A stretch of 64,000 bases of DNA from BOG-908 sp965198825 (GTDB taxonomy: Bacteria; Pseudomonadota; Alphaproteobacteria; Acetobacterales; Acetobacteraceae). How positions within the stretch are numbered: position 1 is the stretch's first letter; each line of letters opens with the position of its first letter. Made by a program: the position numbers and the translations under genes. The notes beneath the pieces were generated by a model. The model did not search any database and was not told the DNA's origin. It worked only from the letters and a program-made list of their open reading frames with translations. The DNA is taken from contig CBDAQB010000001.1 in assembly GCA_965198825.1 (NCBI GenBank), positions 1,116,001-1,180,000 of the forward strand, read 5' to 3'. Shown here piece after piece: positions 42,837 to 51,799 of the stretch.

Positions 42837-43031
42837 CTACTCGGCCAGCTTCGCGTCAATGACGCCCATCGCCTCGCCCAGCACCTCCTCACGCGTCGGC
42901 CCGGCGCGGAAGAACGAGATCTGCGGACTATCCCCCATGGCCTGGATCACCGCGCGCCAAAGCCCATGCCCGCGGAACGGCGCGAATATGAACAATTTGT
43001 ATCCGCGATACTCGAGGGTCTCAGGCAGCAT
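42837..43031 (-). CDS. Hypothetical small protein
   Basis: About 64 aa: MLPETLEYRGYKLFIFAPF then GPTREEVLGEAMGVIDAKLAE. No known domain recognised. The ATG at 43031 lies inside the last codons of the upstream small gene (ATG overlapping the end before its TGA), indicating translational coupling. An in-frame start 48 bp earlier is less likely. The peptide has plausible amphipathic composition and GC3 bias. Confidence 0.5.
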   Translation of the reverse strand: MLPETLEYRGYKLFIFAPFRGHGLWRAVIQAMGDSPQISFFRAGPTREEVLGEAMGVIDAKLAE

Positions 43032-43248
43032 CCGCAGCCTTCGGCGGCTGCGCCATCCTTTCGAGTCCGGTTTGTTCAAGCGTATGAGGGCCGAGAGCGG
43101 CGTTTCTCGCCTGGCTTAAAGCCTCGGCCGCATCCCACCCCTCGAACCACGATACCGTAGCCTTCGTCTCGGTCCAGTGTGGATTACTCGCCCTCGGCAC
43201 GCCTGCGGCATGATCAAGGTAGCCGCTCGCGTAATGTATCGACTTCAT
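43021..43248 (-). CDS. Hypothetical small protein
   Basis: 75 aa: MKSIHYASGYLDHAAGVP, with TVSWFEGWDAAEALSQAR in the middle. Not recognised. AAGG lies about 6 nt before the ATG. Its 3' end overlaps the next small gene, so they form a pair. A perfect FNR/FixK-like site lies 71 bp upstream of this start on the divergent side. Confidence 0.5.
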   Translation of the reverse strand: MKSIHYASGYLDHAAGVPRASNPHWTETKATVSWFEGWDAAEALSQARNAALGPHTLEQTGLERMAQPPKAADAA

Positions 43249-43318
43249 GGCCTTGTTTTCAGAACGAGCGCGACGGATAGCCGCCGTTCATCCTGAGCAC
43301 TGCCGTGCCCAGCGCGCC

Positions 43319-43332
43319 TTGATCTAAATCAA
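43319..43332. promoter_or_regulatory. FNR/FixK-type (Crp-Fnr family) binding site
   Basis: TTGATCTAAATCAA matches the consensus TTGAT-N4-ATCAA perfectly. Centred at 43325.5, it would activate a plus-strand start near 43367 if placed at -41.5, or could serve the divergent small-gene pair. Suggests oxygen-responsive control. No experiment supports this yet. Confidence 0.65.
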
Positions 43333-43479
43333 AGCTCCTCCGCGCTGCGTTGTGGCAAAACGGGCGCGGACATGGTGCTGCGCCGCATCGCAGCATCAGG
43401 ATGCGAAGAACGCGATCTTCGCGTCCACGCCGAAACGAAACATTTGTCGCTCACCAGTGTCAGGAGGGAAGCAGGTCTC

Positions 43480-43728
43480 GTGTCAGAATCGAATGATGAC
43501 GGAAGCGGTCCCGCGGAAGCGGCGAGCCAGCAAAATCAACAAAGCTCGGCTGCCACCATGATTCAGATCATGGAAAAGGCGCAGAAGCTGAGAAGGCAAA
43601 AGGCAGTTCTGGCGCACACCGTCCAGCCACCGGGCGCCGCCACCTCCACCTCCCAGCTCTACTGCGAGAGCTTCCGGGCGTCCAAGAACCGCATCGAGCG
43701 CCGCTGGGCGAACGACGTCGAGACGTAG
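43480..43728 (+). CDS. Hypothetical small protein downstream of FNR-like site
   Basis: About 82 aa; not recognised. Sequence features: Ser/Gln/Ala-rich N-terminus, then MEKAQKLRRQKAVLAHTVQP and SFRASKNRIERRWANDVET, a basic helical C-terminal half. The GTG at 43480 has AGGAGG 12 nt upstream. The frame is open to an ATG at 43372, close to the predicted FNR-dependent start. Which start is used is uncertain. Confidence 0.45.
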   Translation: MSESNDDGSGPAEAASQQNQQSSAATMIQIMEKAQKLRRQKAVLAHTVQPPGAATSTSQLYCESFRASKNRIERRWANDVET

Positions 43729-43798
43729 CCGCGAGCCGCGGCTGCATCCCGCTTACGCGCAAGGCGTTGTCGCTCCAGGTTCGTCCTGGAGAAGAAAC

Positions 43799-44092
43799 AT
43801 GCGCCCGATCACCCATCTGCTCGCCGCGACAGCCCTCATCGTGGCGGTCCCTCTCGCGGCGATCTCGCCGGCCTTGGCACAAATCAACCCGCCAGCCGTA
43901 AAGCCGCAGCCAATCAAACGCCCCATCCGCCCCACCGGCGAACGCCCCATAGACAAGGGCCCCTACACACCCGATGCAAACCGCGCCTACCAGGGCGGCG
44001 GCGTAGTTCTCCAAGGCGCGCCAGGCCAACCCGCTCCCGCGCCGGCCCCAACCCCGCCAGGCGAAACCCCCGCGAACGCAGTCCCAAGATAA
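43799..44092 (+). CDS. Hypothetical exported proline-rich protein
   Basis: 97 aa with a clear signal peptide (LLAATALIVAVPLAAISPALA) and a mature region rich in Pro and charged residues (KPQPIKRPIRPTGERP) ending in a Pro/Ala tail. No domain recognised. GGAGAAGAA precedes the ATG. Ends 15 bp before a small hairpin shared with the convergent tesA gene. Confidence 0.65.
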   Translation: MRPITHLLAATALIVAVPLAAISPALAQINPPAVKPQPIKRPIRPTGERPIDKGPYTPDANRAYQGGGVVLQGAPGQPAPAPAPTPPGETPANAVPR

Positions 44093-44106
44093 TCCAGAAA
44101 TCTACC

Positions 44107-44128
44107 GGTTCTTTTTTCAAGAAGAACC
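44107..44128. terminator. Short hairpin, reduced palindromic repeat copy 7
   Basis: ggttctttttt/caagaagaacc-type stem-loop between two convergent genes; it corresponds to one inner hairpin of the double-palindrome repeat and probably works as a bidirectional terminator. Confidence 0.6.
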
Positions 44129-44130
44129 GC

Positions 44131-44808
44131 TTACTTTCGCGCCCTATCCAGAAGCTGCTCAACCAGAGGCTTGATCCGGGCAACCTCGATCGAAACCCCC
44201 GCCGGATTAGGATGCATGTGGTCCGCCTGGTTGAGCGCGGGATTTCCCGCCACCCCCACCAGGAAGAACGGATCGAACATCACGCCCGGCCGCTTCCCGA
44301 GCCGGACAAACATGGCGCGGAACTGCGCGCCATACTCTGCGCCCAGATTGGGCGGCGCCTCCATCCCGGTCAGCAGCACAGGCAAATGCGCCGCCGCAAG
44401 CGTATCCAGGATGGCGTTGAGATTGGCCTCGGTCTCCCGGGGATCGGTCCCGCGCAGTGCGTCGTTCGCTCCGAGTTCGAGCAGCACCGCATCCGGTTTG
44501 TCCGCCAGCGCCCACTCGATGCGCGCCCGCCCTCCGGCCGACGTATCGCCTGAAACCCCGCCATCGAGCAGCGTGACATCGCGCCCGTCCGCCTTCAGCG
44601 CCGCAGCCAGCCGAGCCTGGAACGCGACCTCGGCCGGCAGCCCGTAGCCCGCCACCAGCGAATCGCCGAACACCAGGAGCTTCACCGGACCCGAAAGCTT
44701 CACTGGTCCCGAAAGCTTCACTGGCGCGCCCGCCGCCGCCGCTGTGAACAGCAAACCCGCCGCCAGCACCTTCGCGCGCGCCCACGCCACGCCATATCGG
44801 AAAACCAT
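44131..44808 (-). CDS. tesA: SGNH arylesterase / lysophospholipase TesA
   Basis: Periplasmic GDSL-type esterase, about 225 aa. Signal peptide ARAKVLAAGLLFTAAAAGAP; block I LVFGDSLVAGYG (catalytic Ser); block II GGVSGDTSAGG; block III LELGANDALRG; block V DHMHPNPAG (Asp/His). Between signal peptide and block I, KLSGPV is repeated 2.5 times, encoded by an 18-bp tandem repeat at 44680-44724. AAGGGAGG lies 4 nt before the ATG. Divergent from the ybbA-like ABC gene, the same association as in E. coli tesA-ybbAP. Confidence 0.9.
   Translation of the reverse strand: MVFRYGVAWARAKVLAAGLLFTAAAAGAPVKLSGPVKLSGPVKLLVFGDSLVAGYGLPAEVAFQARLAAALKADGRDVTLLDGGVSGDTSAGGRARIEWALADKPDAVLLELGANDALRGTDPRETEANLNAILDTLAAAHLPVLLTGMEAPPNLGAEYGAQFRAMFVRLGKRPGVMFDPFFLVGVAGNPALNQADHMHPNPAGVSIEVARIKPLVEQLLDRARK
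44680..44724. repeat. 18-bp tandem repeat (2.5 units) in tesA
   Basis: Units 44680-44697 and 44698-44715 plus a partial copy to 44724, differing at two positions; each encodes KLSGPV in the linker between signal peptide and catalytic domain. In frame, so copy number can change without loss of function. Confidence 0.85.
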
Positions 44809-45538
44809 GGACCTCCCTTCGCCGATCACGACCTCTTCGCCCGCCAACGCCCAACGCCCCAGGATGATCGAGGTGAGCGGCCTTCACCTCACGATTCAGG
44901 CCAGCGCCGGCCCTATCAACATCCTCTCCGGCATCGCCATGGAGGTCGCGGCAGGCGAGGCGGTGGGTATCGTCGGCCCGAGCGGTTCCGGCAAGACCAG
45001 CCTGCTCATGGTCCTCGCAGGGCTCGAGCAGGCTACCAGCGGCCGCATCGCCGTCGACGGCCAGCCCATTACCGGCCTCTCCGAAGACGCGCTCGCCCGC
45101 TTCCGGCGCGACACGGTGGGCATCGTCTTCCAGGCCTTCCACCTCATCCCCACCATGACGGCGCTCGAAAACGCGGCCCTTCCCCTGGAACTCGCCGGCC
45201 GCCGCGACGCCGAAGACCGCGCCCGCGACAGCCTTCAAGCCGTCGGCCTTGGCCACCGCCTGACCCATCTCCCGGGCCAGCTCTCAGGCGGCGAGCAGCA
45301 GCGTGTCGCCCTGGCGCGCGCCTTCGCCCCAGCCCCACGCCTCCTCCTCGCCGACGAACCCACAGGCAACCTCGACGTCGCGACCGGCCGCGCCGTCATG
45401 GATCTGATGTTCGACATGCAGGCCAGACACGGCACCACCCTCCTCCTCATCACCCACGACCCGGGCCTCGCCGCCCGCTGCGACCGCCGCATCCACATCG
45501 CCGACGGCCGCATCCTGCCCGAGCAATCCCAGGCGTGA
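44807..45538 (+). CDS. YbbA/LolD-type ABC transporter ATP-binding protein
   Basis: ATPase of about 243 aa. Walker A VGPSGSGKTSLL, Q-loop FQAFHLIPTMT, signature LSGGEQQRVALARAF, Walker B LLLADEPTGNLD, H-loop ITHDPGLA. Most like YbbA, which pairs with a FtsX-like permease and sits next to tesA. The ATG at 44807 directly abuts the divergent tesA start; an ATG at 44864 is an alternative that would leave 55 bp for promoters. The end overlaps the permease GTG. Confidence 0.9.
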   Translation: MDLPSPITTSSPANAQRPRMIEVSGLHLTIQASAGPINILSGIAMEVAAGEAVGIVGPSGSGKTSLLMVLAGLEQATSGRIAVDGQPITGLSEDALARFRRDTVGIVFQAFHLIPTMTALENAALPLELAGRRDAEDRARDSLQAVGLGHRLTHLPGQLSGGEQQRVALARAFAPAPRLLLADEPTGNLDVATGRAVMDLMFDMQARHGTTLLLITHDPGLAARCDRRIHIADGRILPEQSQA

Positions 45539-48045
45539 CCGCCCTGAACTGGCGCCTCGCCGCCCGCCTCGCCTTGCGGGATCTACGCGGCGGCATACGC
45601 GGCATGCGCATCGTCCTTGCCTGCCTGGCCCTCGGCGTCGCAGCCATCGCCAGCGTCGGCTCCTTGCGCGCCGCCATGGACCGTGGCCTGGCCACCGAAG
45701 GTCGTCGCCTCATCGGCGGCGACATCGCCGTCGAAAGCGGCTCCGAACCTCTGCCCGACGCCCTGCAGACCTGGCTGACGGCGCAGCACGCCGCCGCCTC
45801 ACACACCGTCTCCCTGCGCTCCCTCCTCGCCGCCCCCTCCGGCGAGCGGCTGCTCGTGGACCTCAAATCCGTGGACCAGGCCTATCCCCTGGTAGGCGCC
45901 GCAAAGCTCACCCCCGCCATCCCCCTGCAATCCGCCCTGCAGGCCGGCCTTGCCGTGGACCCGATCATCCTCGACCGCCTGCGCCTCCACGTCGGCGACA
46001 TTGTTCGCCTGGGTCAGGCCAGCTTCAAACTCGCCGCCGCTCTGGACAGCGAGCCCGACCAGGCGGCAGGCCTCGGCATCCTCGGCCCGCGCGCCATGAT
46101 CGCGGCTTCGGCCCTCCCATCCACCGGCCTCATCCAGCCAGGCTCTCTCGCCACCTACGAGTGGCGCATCCTTCTGCCTCCCGGCCAGACCATCGCCAGC
46201 TTCACTGACGTCATCAAAGCCCGTTTCCCGGACACCGGCTGGCGCATACGCGACAGCCAGCATGCCGAAGCCGGGCTCAGCCGCGCCATCGACCAAACCA
46301 GCCTCTTCCTCGTTCTCGTGGGCCTCAGCGCCCTTCTGGTCGGCGGCATCGGCGTCGCTACTGGCGTCCGCGCCTGGCTGGAGGGCAGGGCGCGCACCAT
46401 CGCCATCCTGCGCTGCCTCGGCACCGGCGAAGGCCTGGTCCCCGCCATCTTCGGCCTGCAGATCTTCGCCATCGCCGGCACAGGCATCGTTCTCGGCTGT
46501 GCCGCAGGCGCCGCCCTCCCGGCGATCGGCCTGGCCCTGTTCGGCGACCAGCTCCCAGTCCCCGCCAAGCTCGGCTTGTACCCGGCCCCGCTCCTGCTCG
46601 CCGCCCTCTACGGCCTTCTCACCGCCGCGGCCTTCGCCATCTTGCCGCTTGCCCGCGCGGCTAGAATCCCGGGCGCCGCCCTTTTCCGCGACGCCCTGGT
46701 TCCCGCGGGAAACCCCAGCCGGCGCATCCTTCTGGCCAACGCCGCAGCGGCCGCCCTCCTGGTTGCCGTCATCGTCGCCAGCGCCGAGGACCGGCGCTTC
46801 GCCCTCTATTTCTGCGCCGGCGCGTTAGTCACACTGCTGATCTTCAGGGCCGGTGCCGCCGCCCTCATGCGCGCGGCCAAATCCGCCCACATCCGCCATC
46901 CTGCCTGGCTGCGCCTCGGCGTCTCGAACCTCTTCCGCCCTGCCGCCGCCACGCCCCTCCTGATGGTGGCACTTGGCCTTGGGCTCGCCACCCTGGCCAC
47001 CGTCGCCCTCATCGAAGTGAACATACGCGCCCAGCTACGCGGCACCCTGCCGCCGAACGCCCCCAGCTATTTCTTCATCGACATCCAGAACACCCAGCTC
47101 GACCGCTTCTCCGCCATCGTCCATGCCCAGCCGGGCGTCAGCGGCCTGCGCGAAGTCCCCAGCATGCGCGCCCGCATCGTCGCTCTCAAAGGCGTCCCCG
47201 TGGACCGCGCCCAGGTCTCGGACGACACACGCTGGGCCCTGCGCGGCGACCGCGGCCTCACCTACGCGACCCAGATCCCCGAAGGCTCCCGCGTCGTCGC
47301 CGGAACCTGGTGGCCCGCCGACTACGCCGGCCCGCCCTTGGTCTCCCTGGACGATGGCCTCGCCCGCGGCTGGCACCTCGGCATAGGCGACATCATCCGC
47401 GTCAACGTCCTCGGCCGCGACCTCGACCTCAAGATCGCCAATCTCCGCAGCATCGACTGGCGCGCCATGACGATCAATTTCACCCTCGTCGCCTCGCCGG
47501 GCCTGCTCGAACACGCTCCCCACATGCACATCGCCACCGTGCAAACGACGCAGGCCGCCGACGCCCCCCTCCTGCGCGCCGTCTCCGACGCCCTGCCCAA
47601 CGTCACCGGCATACGCGTTGCCGATATCCTCGAATCGGTAGCCAGCATCGTCGGGAAACTCGGCCTGGCACTCGCCGCCGCCGGTGCGGTCACCCTGGCC
47701 TCAGGCGCCCTCGTCCTCGCCGGCGCCATCGCCGCCGGCCAGCGCCGCCGCATCGACGAAGCCGTCGTGCTCAAAACCCTCGGCGGCACCGCTGCCCAGA
47801 TACGCGCCGCCTGGCTCACCGAATTCGGCCTGATAGGCGCCACCGCCGGCCTCATCGCCGCCTGCCTCGGCACACTGGCAAGCTGGGCCACCATGCATTT
47901 CGCCCTGCAAGCCCCATGGGCCTTCCACCTGGGCATCCTCGCCGCGGTTATAGGCGGCTGCACCCTCATCATGCTTGCCTGCGGCTACCTCGGCACCGCC
48001 ACCGCCCTACGCACTCGCGCAGCGCCAATGTTGCGGAATCAGTAA
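45535..48045 (+). CDS. FtsX-like ABC permease (YbbP type)
   Basis: Inner-membrane permease of 836 aa with two FtsX modules: TM1 MRIVLACLALGVAAIASVGS, a large periplasmic loop, TM blocks around residues 255-410, and a second set after 460 ending in LIMLACGYLGTATAL. The GTG start overlaps the TGA of the ATPase gene, so translation is coupled. Together with the ATPase it probably acts as a mechanotransmission or lipid-related transporter; substrate unknown. A half-copy of the palindromic repeat follows the stop. Confidence 0.9.
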   Translation: MTALNWRLAARLALRDLRGGIRGMRIVLACLALGVAAIASVGSLRAAMDRGLATEGRRLIGGDIAVESGSEPLPDALQTWLTAQHAAASHTVSLRSLLAAPSGERLLVDLKSVDQAYPLVGAAKLTPAIPLQSALQAGLAVDPIILDRLRLHVGDIVRLGQASFKLAAALDSEPDQAAGLGILGPRAMIAASALPSTGLIQPGSLATYEWRILLPPGQTIASFTDVIKARFPDTGWRIRDSQHAEAGLSRAIDQTSLFLVLVGLSALLVGGIGVATGVRAWLEGRARTIAILRCLGTGEGLVPAIFGLQIFAIAGTGIVLGCAAGAALPAIGLALFGDQLPVPAKLGLYPAPLLLAALYGLLTAAAFAILPLARAARIPGAALFRDALVPAGNPSRRILLANAAAAALLVAVIVASAEDRRFALYFCAGALVTLLIFRAGAAALMRAAKSAHIRHPAWLRLGVSNLFRPAAATPLLMVALGLGLATLATVALIEVNIRAQLRGTLPPNAPSYFFIDIQNTQLDRFSAIVHAQPGVSGLREVPSMRARIVALKGVPVDRAQVSDDTRWALRGDRGLTYATQIPEGSRVVAGTWWPADYAGPPLVSLDDGLARGWHLGIGDIIRVNVLGRDLDLKIANLRSIDWRAMTINFTLVASPGLLEHAPHMHIATVQTTQAADAPLLRAVSDALPNVTGIRVADILESVASIVGKLGLALAAAGAVTLASGALVLAGAIAAGQRRRIDEAVVLKTLGGTAAQIRAAWLTEFGLIGATAGLIAACLGTLASWATMHFALQAPWAFHLGILAAVIGGCTLIMLACGYLGTATALRTRAAPMLRNQ

Positions 48046-48046
48046 G

Positions 48047-48092
48047 GAAGGAAGCGGTTCTTTTTTGTAAAAAAGAACCAAAAAACTTTTAC
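48047..48092. repeat. Double-palindrome repeat, copy 8 (left arm only)
   Basis: gcggttcttttttgtaaaaa then agaaccaaaaaacttttact; the right arm is missing and a GC hairpin repeat (48101-48141) follows at once. Starts 2 bp after the permease stop. Confidence 0.8.
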
Positions 48093-48100
48093 TCCCCTCT

Positions 48101-48141
48101 TCTCCCTCCCCCCTCTTGTGGGGGAGGGCCGGGGTGGGGGC
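48101..48141. repeat. GC hairpin repeat (ctccccc...gggggag), copy 2
   Basis: Near-copy of 29831-29870, here directly joined to a half palindromic repeat. Terminator-like stem-loop. Confidence 0.75.
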
Positions 48142-48213
48142 GGGAGCAGAAAAAAAGCCAACAGCGAGGCAAATACAGCCCGAGCGCTTAATTCAACGAA
48201 GACAATCCAAACG

Positions 48214-48459
48214 CTACCACCGCCGCCGGGACGAAGCCTGCCGCACCCCAAATCGCAACTGGCTCAACAGAGCACCCGCCGCAACCGCCCCGCACAACGT
48301 GCCCGCCGGCGATCGCCTGACAAGCCTCGCGAACCCTTCCAACGCAGCCTCGGCTCTCCCGGCCGCATTGATGAACACAGGAATGACCTCCTGATCGAAA
48401 ACGACCTTCGCCGAAGAAGGCTTCGGTTGTTTCGCCAGCATGTAGCGTCGGCTGACCAT
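48214..48459 (-). CDS. Hypothetical small protein
   Basis: 81 aa: N-terminus MVSRRYMLAKQPKPSSAK, then VVFDQEVIPVFINAAGRAEA and a C-terminal small-residue-rich helix (AGTLCGAVAAGALLSQL) that could insert in a membrane. Not recognised. CGGAGG is placed 6 nt before the ATG, good evidence for translation. Divergent from the fdhF/ydeP-like gene; shared promoter region 48460-48569. Confidence 0.6.
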   Translation of the reverse strand: MVSRRYMLAKQPKPSSAKVVFDQEVIPVFINAAGRAEAALEGFARLVRRSPAGTLCGAVAAGALLSQLRFGVRQASSRRRW

Positions 48460-48569
48460 GCCATCCTCCGGCTTTAAAGATATGTCTGCCGGGCTGAAGA
48501 TTTGAAGGAACCCAAAGTTGCCGCCAGGGCTTTGCTGGTCCCGGGACTGATCCCGAGCCGGATACCGCC

Positions 48570-50858
48570 ATGACGCAGAAAGTCACCATCAAGCCCTACA
48601 CAGCGCCTGCTGGCGGATGGGGCTCCGCCCGCTCGCTCGGCCACATCCTGTCGGAAGAAGGCGTGCTCGCCAGCGGGCCGCTGATCCTCTCCAGGCAGAA
48701 CAAGGTGGACGGCTTTCAATGCGTCAGTTGCGCCTGGGTCAAACCCGCGACGCCTCTCCCCTTCGAGTTTTGCGAAAACGGCGCCAAGGCAACGGCGTGG
48801 GAAATTACCGCCCATCGCTGCACGCCCGACTTCTTCGCCGAGCACACTGTCACTGAACTCCTCGGCTGGGACGACTACGCTCTCGAAAAGACCGGGCGCC
48901 TCACCCACCCGATGCGCTACGACCGCGCGACCGACAAATACGTGCCGGTTTCGTGGGGCGCCGCCATTGCCGAAATCGGGCGCGAATTGCGCGCCGTCAA
49001 AAACCGCAAGAAAGCAGTGTTCTACAGCTCTGGCCGCAGCTCGAACGAAGCAAGCTACCTCTACGGACTATTCGCGAGGCTCTACGGCAACAACAACCTG
49101 CCTGACAGCTCGAACATGTGCCACGAGACCACATCGGTGGCACTCCCGGTCAGCATCGGCGTCCCGGTCGGCACTGTCGCCATCGAGGATTTTGCAAAGA
49201 CCGACTGCATTCTGTTTTTCGGTCAGAATCCAGGCAGCAACAGCCCTCGCATGCTGCATCCGCTGCAGAACGCCAGCGAACGCGGCGTGCCGATCATCGT
49301 CTATAATCCCCTGCGCGAACGCGGCCTCGAGCGTTTCACCAATCCGCAATCGCCACGCGAAATGCTCATGCGCAAGGAAACGCGCATCGCCTCGCAATAC
49401 AACCAGGTAAAAGCCGGCGGCGACCTTGCTGCCCTTACCGGCATCTGCAAGGCGGTTCTCGACCTGGATAACCAGGCAAAAGAATCCGGCCGGCCAAGCG
49501 TCATAGACTATGCCTTCATCGAGACGGAAACACAGGGTTTCGATAGGTTCCTGCAGTGGCTTCAAACCCAGGAGTGGCCCGAACTCGAACGCCGGTCTGG
49601 TCTGTCGCGCAGCGCGCTGGAGGCGACCGCAAAAGTCTATGCCGGCGCGAAAGCTGCCATTGCCATCTACGGCATGGGCCTGACGCAGCACCACGCCGGC
49701 GTCATCACCGTGCAGATGGTGGTCAATCTCCTCCTCATGCGCGGCAACATCGGCAAGGAAGGCGCCGGTATCTGCCCCGTGCGCGGCCACTCGAATGTGC
49801 AGGGCCAACGCACCGTCGGCATCACCGAAAAGCCGGCGCTGGTGCCGATGGACCGCCTTGCCAAGCAATTCAATTTCGAGCCGCCGCGTGATCTCGGCTT
49901 GAACACGGTCGAAGCCTGCGAGGAAATCCTCAAGGGTGAAATAGAAGCCTTCGTCATGCTCGGCGGCAACTTCGTACGCGCCATCCCGGACCGCGACCTG
50001 ATGGAACCAGCCTGGCGCAACATGCGCCTGACGGTGAACGTCGCGACCAAGCTGAACCGCAGCCAGCTCATCCCAGGCGAAATCAGCTACATCCTGCCCG
50101 TCATCGGCCGCATCGAAATCGACGAGCAGGGCACCGGTCCCCAAGCCACGTCAATGGAAGACAGCACCGGTCACATCCACGGCTCGCGCGGCGTGCGCGA
50201 CAAGGCATCGCCTCACCTGATCAGCGAAGTCCGGCTCGTCGCCGAAATTGCCAAAGCCACGCTGGACCCGAACCCGGCAACCCCCTGGGACGCCTGGACC
50301 AACGACTACGGCCTGATCAGGGAGGCGATAGCCGAAACCTACCCAGAGATCTTCTATGATTACTCCAAGCGCATGTGGGAGCCGGGCGGCTTCTCGCGGC
50401 CACTCCCCGCCCGCGACCGCGACTGGAAAACCAAGAACGGCAAAGCCAACTTCGTCACCCCGGAAGAGCTCGACGAAGACCCCGACATGCCCGGCTGCGG
50501 CCCAGACACCCTCCGCCTCATCACCTTGCGCAGCAACGACCAGTTCAACACCACAGTTTACGGCTACGACGATCGCTTCCGCGGCATCAAAGGCACCCGC
50601 GATGTCGTGCTCATGAACCGCTCCGACATCGACCGCCTGGGCCTCATTAATGGCGCACAAATCAAGATGAGCACGATCTCGCGCGACAACGTAGCCAGGG
50701 AATTGTCAGCACTGCGTGTCGTAGCCTACGACATCCCCGCAGGCTGCGTAGGCGCCTACTACCCGGAAGCCAACGTGCTTCTCCCGCTCTGGCACTACGC
50801 CGTAGGCAGCAAAACCCCAGCCGCTAAATCCATCCCAGTCTCGATCCACAAGCTCTGA
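48570..50858 (+). CDS. FdhF/YdeP-family molybdopterin oxidoreductase
   Basis: Cytoplasmic molybdoenzyme of 762 aa. Features: CVSCAW near residue 51 (iron-sulphur or metal-binding cysteines, fewer than in true formate dehydrogenases), FYSSGRSSNEASYLYGLF, MCHETTSVALPVSIG (position of the Mo-site), FFGQNPGSNSPRML, and the C-terminal dinucleotide-binding DQFNTTVYGYDDRFRG. E. coli YdeP is linked to acid resistance; the reaction of this family is not established. It needs molybdenum cofactor, and modABC is in the same window though not adjacent. Single gene, followed by a half palindromic repeat. Confidence 0.9.
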   Translation: MTQKVTIKPYTAPAGGWGSARSLGHILSEEGVLASGPLILSRQNKVDGFQCVSCAWVKPATPLPFEFCENGAKATAWEITAHRCTPDFFAEHTVTELLGWDDYALEKTGRLTHPMRYDRATDKYVPVSWGAAIAEIGRELRAVKNRKKAVFYSSGRSSNEASYLYGLFARLYGNNNLPDSSNMCHETTSVALPVSIGVPVGTVAIEDFAKTDCILFFGQNPGSNSPRMLHPLQNASERGVPIIVYNPLRERGLERFTNPQSPREMLMRKETRIASQYNQVKAGGDLAALTGICKAVLDLDNQAKESGRPSVIDYAFIETETQGFDRFLQWLQTQEWPELERRSGLSRSALEATAKVYAGAKAAIAIYGMGLTQHHAGVITVQMVVNLLLMRGNIGKEGAGICPVRGHSNVQGQRTVGITEKPALVPMDRLAKQFNFEPPRDLGLNTVEACEEILKGEIEAFVMLGGNFVRAIPDRDLMEPAWRNMRLTVNVATKLNRSQLIPGEISYILPVIGRIEIDEQGTGPQATSMEDSTGHIHGSRGVRDKASPHLISEVRLVAEIAKATLDPNPATPWDAWTNDYGLIREAIAETYPEIFYDYSKRMWEPGGFSRPLPARDRDWKTKNGKANFVTPEELDEDPDMPGCGPDTLRLITLRSNDQFNTTVYGYDDRFRGIKGTRDVVLMNRSDIDRLGLINGAQIKMSTISRDNVARELSALRVVAYDIPAGCVGAYYPEANVLLPLWHYAVGSKTPAAKSIPVSIHKL

Positions 50859-50914
50859 TCCAACCGTCGTCGTTCGAAGCGCCGAAAGTGCGGGCATCCG
50901 AAATAAGAGATATA

Positions 50915-50962
50915 GGCAAGTACCTCTTTTTTGAAAAAAAGAAGCAAAAAACTTTTGCACCA
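50915..50962. repeat. Double-palindrome repeat, copy 9 (left arm only)
   Basis: aagtacctcttttttgaaaa then aaagaagcaaaaaacttttg; the right arm is not recognisable. Placed in the 186-bp gap between the convergent fdhF/ydeP-like and methyltransferase genes. Confidence 0.8.
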
Positions 50963-51043
50963 TTAAGCCCAGCCTACGCATTCGTTCCGGTCAAGCAACG
51001 CGACCGCATCTTGCATTTTGTTCAGAACGTTGTGCTTTTCCGT

Positions 51044-51799
51044 TTACGTCTTCCGTGCCAAAATCAGCTGACTTTTGGGCAGTACCTCGTCGAGTGCTCG
51101 CTTAACCCTTGCTCCATCGGGCAGATTTAGCAATGCACTCCAGCTAGCCTCCCAGGCTTGCAGCGCGGGATGATTGGGCCCTTCGAGCGGCGTTCCGCAC
51201 GCCCAGAACATGGACCACCAGACCGTCTGAAAAAATCCGTAACTCCCACGCTCCTCAACCACCAGTCCCGAGCCGACGACAAGGTCCTCGAATGTCTTCG
51301 AGGTGAAAATGCGCAAGTGGTGCGGCTCGCGCCAGTAGAAATCTGGCGCTACGCGCTGCTGCACTTGTTCGGCTCCTGGTGCGGGAACCGTCAGAAGAAA
51401 CAGCGCACCAGGCTTTGCGACGCGTACGAGTTCCCTCAGCACTTGGGCAGGGTCTTGCACATGCTCGAGTGTTTCGGTGCAAATGATCCGATCGGCCTTG
51501 GCATCTCCAAGGGGTATCGGCGCACAATCGCTCACGTGCCCTTCTACCTGCACCGCTCCTCTCGCGCGCGTGTAGGCTACAGCCTCTTCCACGCTCGCTC
51601 GATCGATATCGATCAAAATAAGCTGGGCTGCAATCGGCGCGCAGAATGCAGCCATGCGACCATTTCCGCAGCCGGCGTCGAGCACGATTCCGTCGACCGG
51701 GATATCGAAGCCAGGGCACAGCGAGCGACTGGAGTAATCGAACCAGCCGCCGGCTACTGCGTCCCGAAAGGAAATCGGCAACTCGCCGTCAGCACTCAT
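51044..51799 (-). CDS. SAM-dependent methyltransferase
   Basis: Class I methyltransferase, 251 aa: motif I IVLDAGCGNGRMAAFC, LILIDIDRASVEEA, ICTETLEHVQDPAQVLREL and the following post-motif LLTVPAPGAE, which is typical of Methyltransf_11 members. Last gene of a four-gene operon; its ATG overlaps the acyltransferase stop (ATGA). Likely methylates a sugar or lipid intermediate of the glycan built by the operon. Confidence 0.85.
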   Translation of the reverse strand: MSADGELPISFRDAVAGGWFDYSSRSLCPGFDIPVDGIVLDAGCGNGRMAAFCAPIAAQLILIDIDRASVEEAVAYTRARGAVQVEGHVSDCAPIPLGDAKADRIICTETLEHVQDPAQVLRELVRVAKPGALFLLTVPAPGAEQVQQRVAPDFYWREPHHLRIFTSKTFEDLVVGSGLVVEERGSYGFFQTVWWSMFWACGTPLEGPNHPALQAWEASWSALLNLPDGARVKRALDEVLPKSQLILARKT

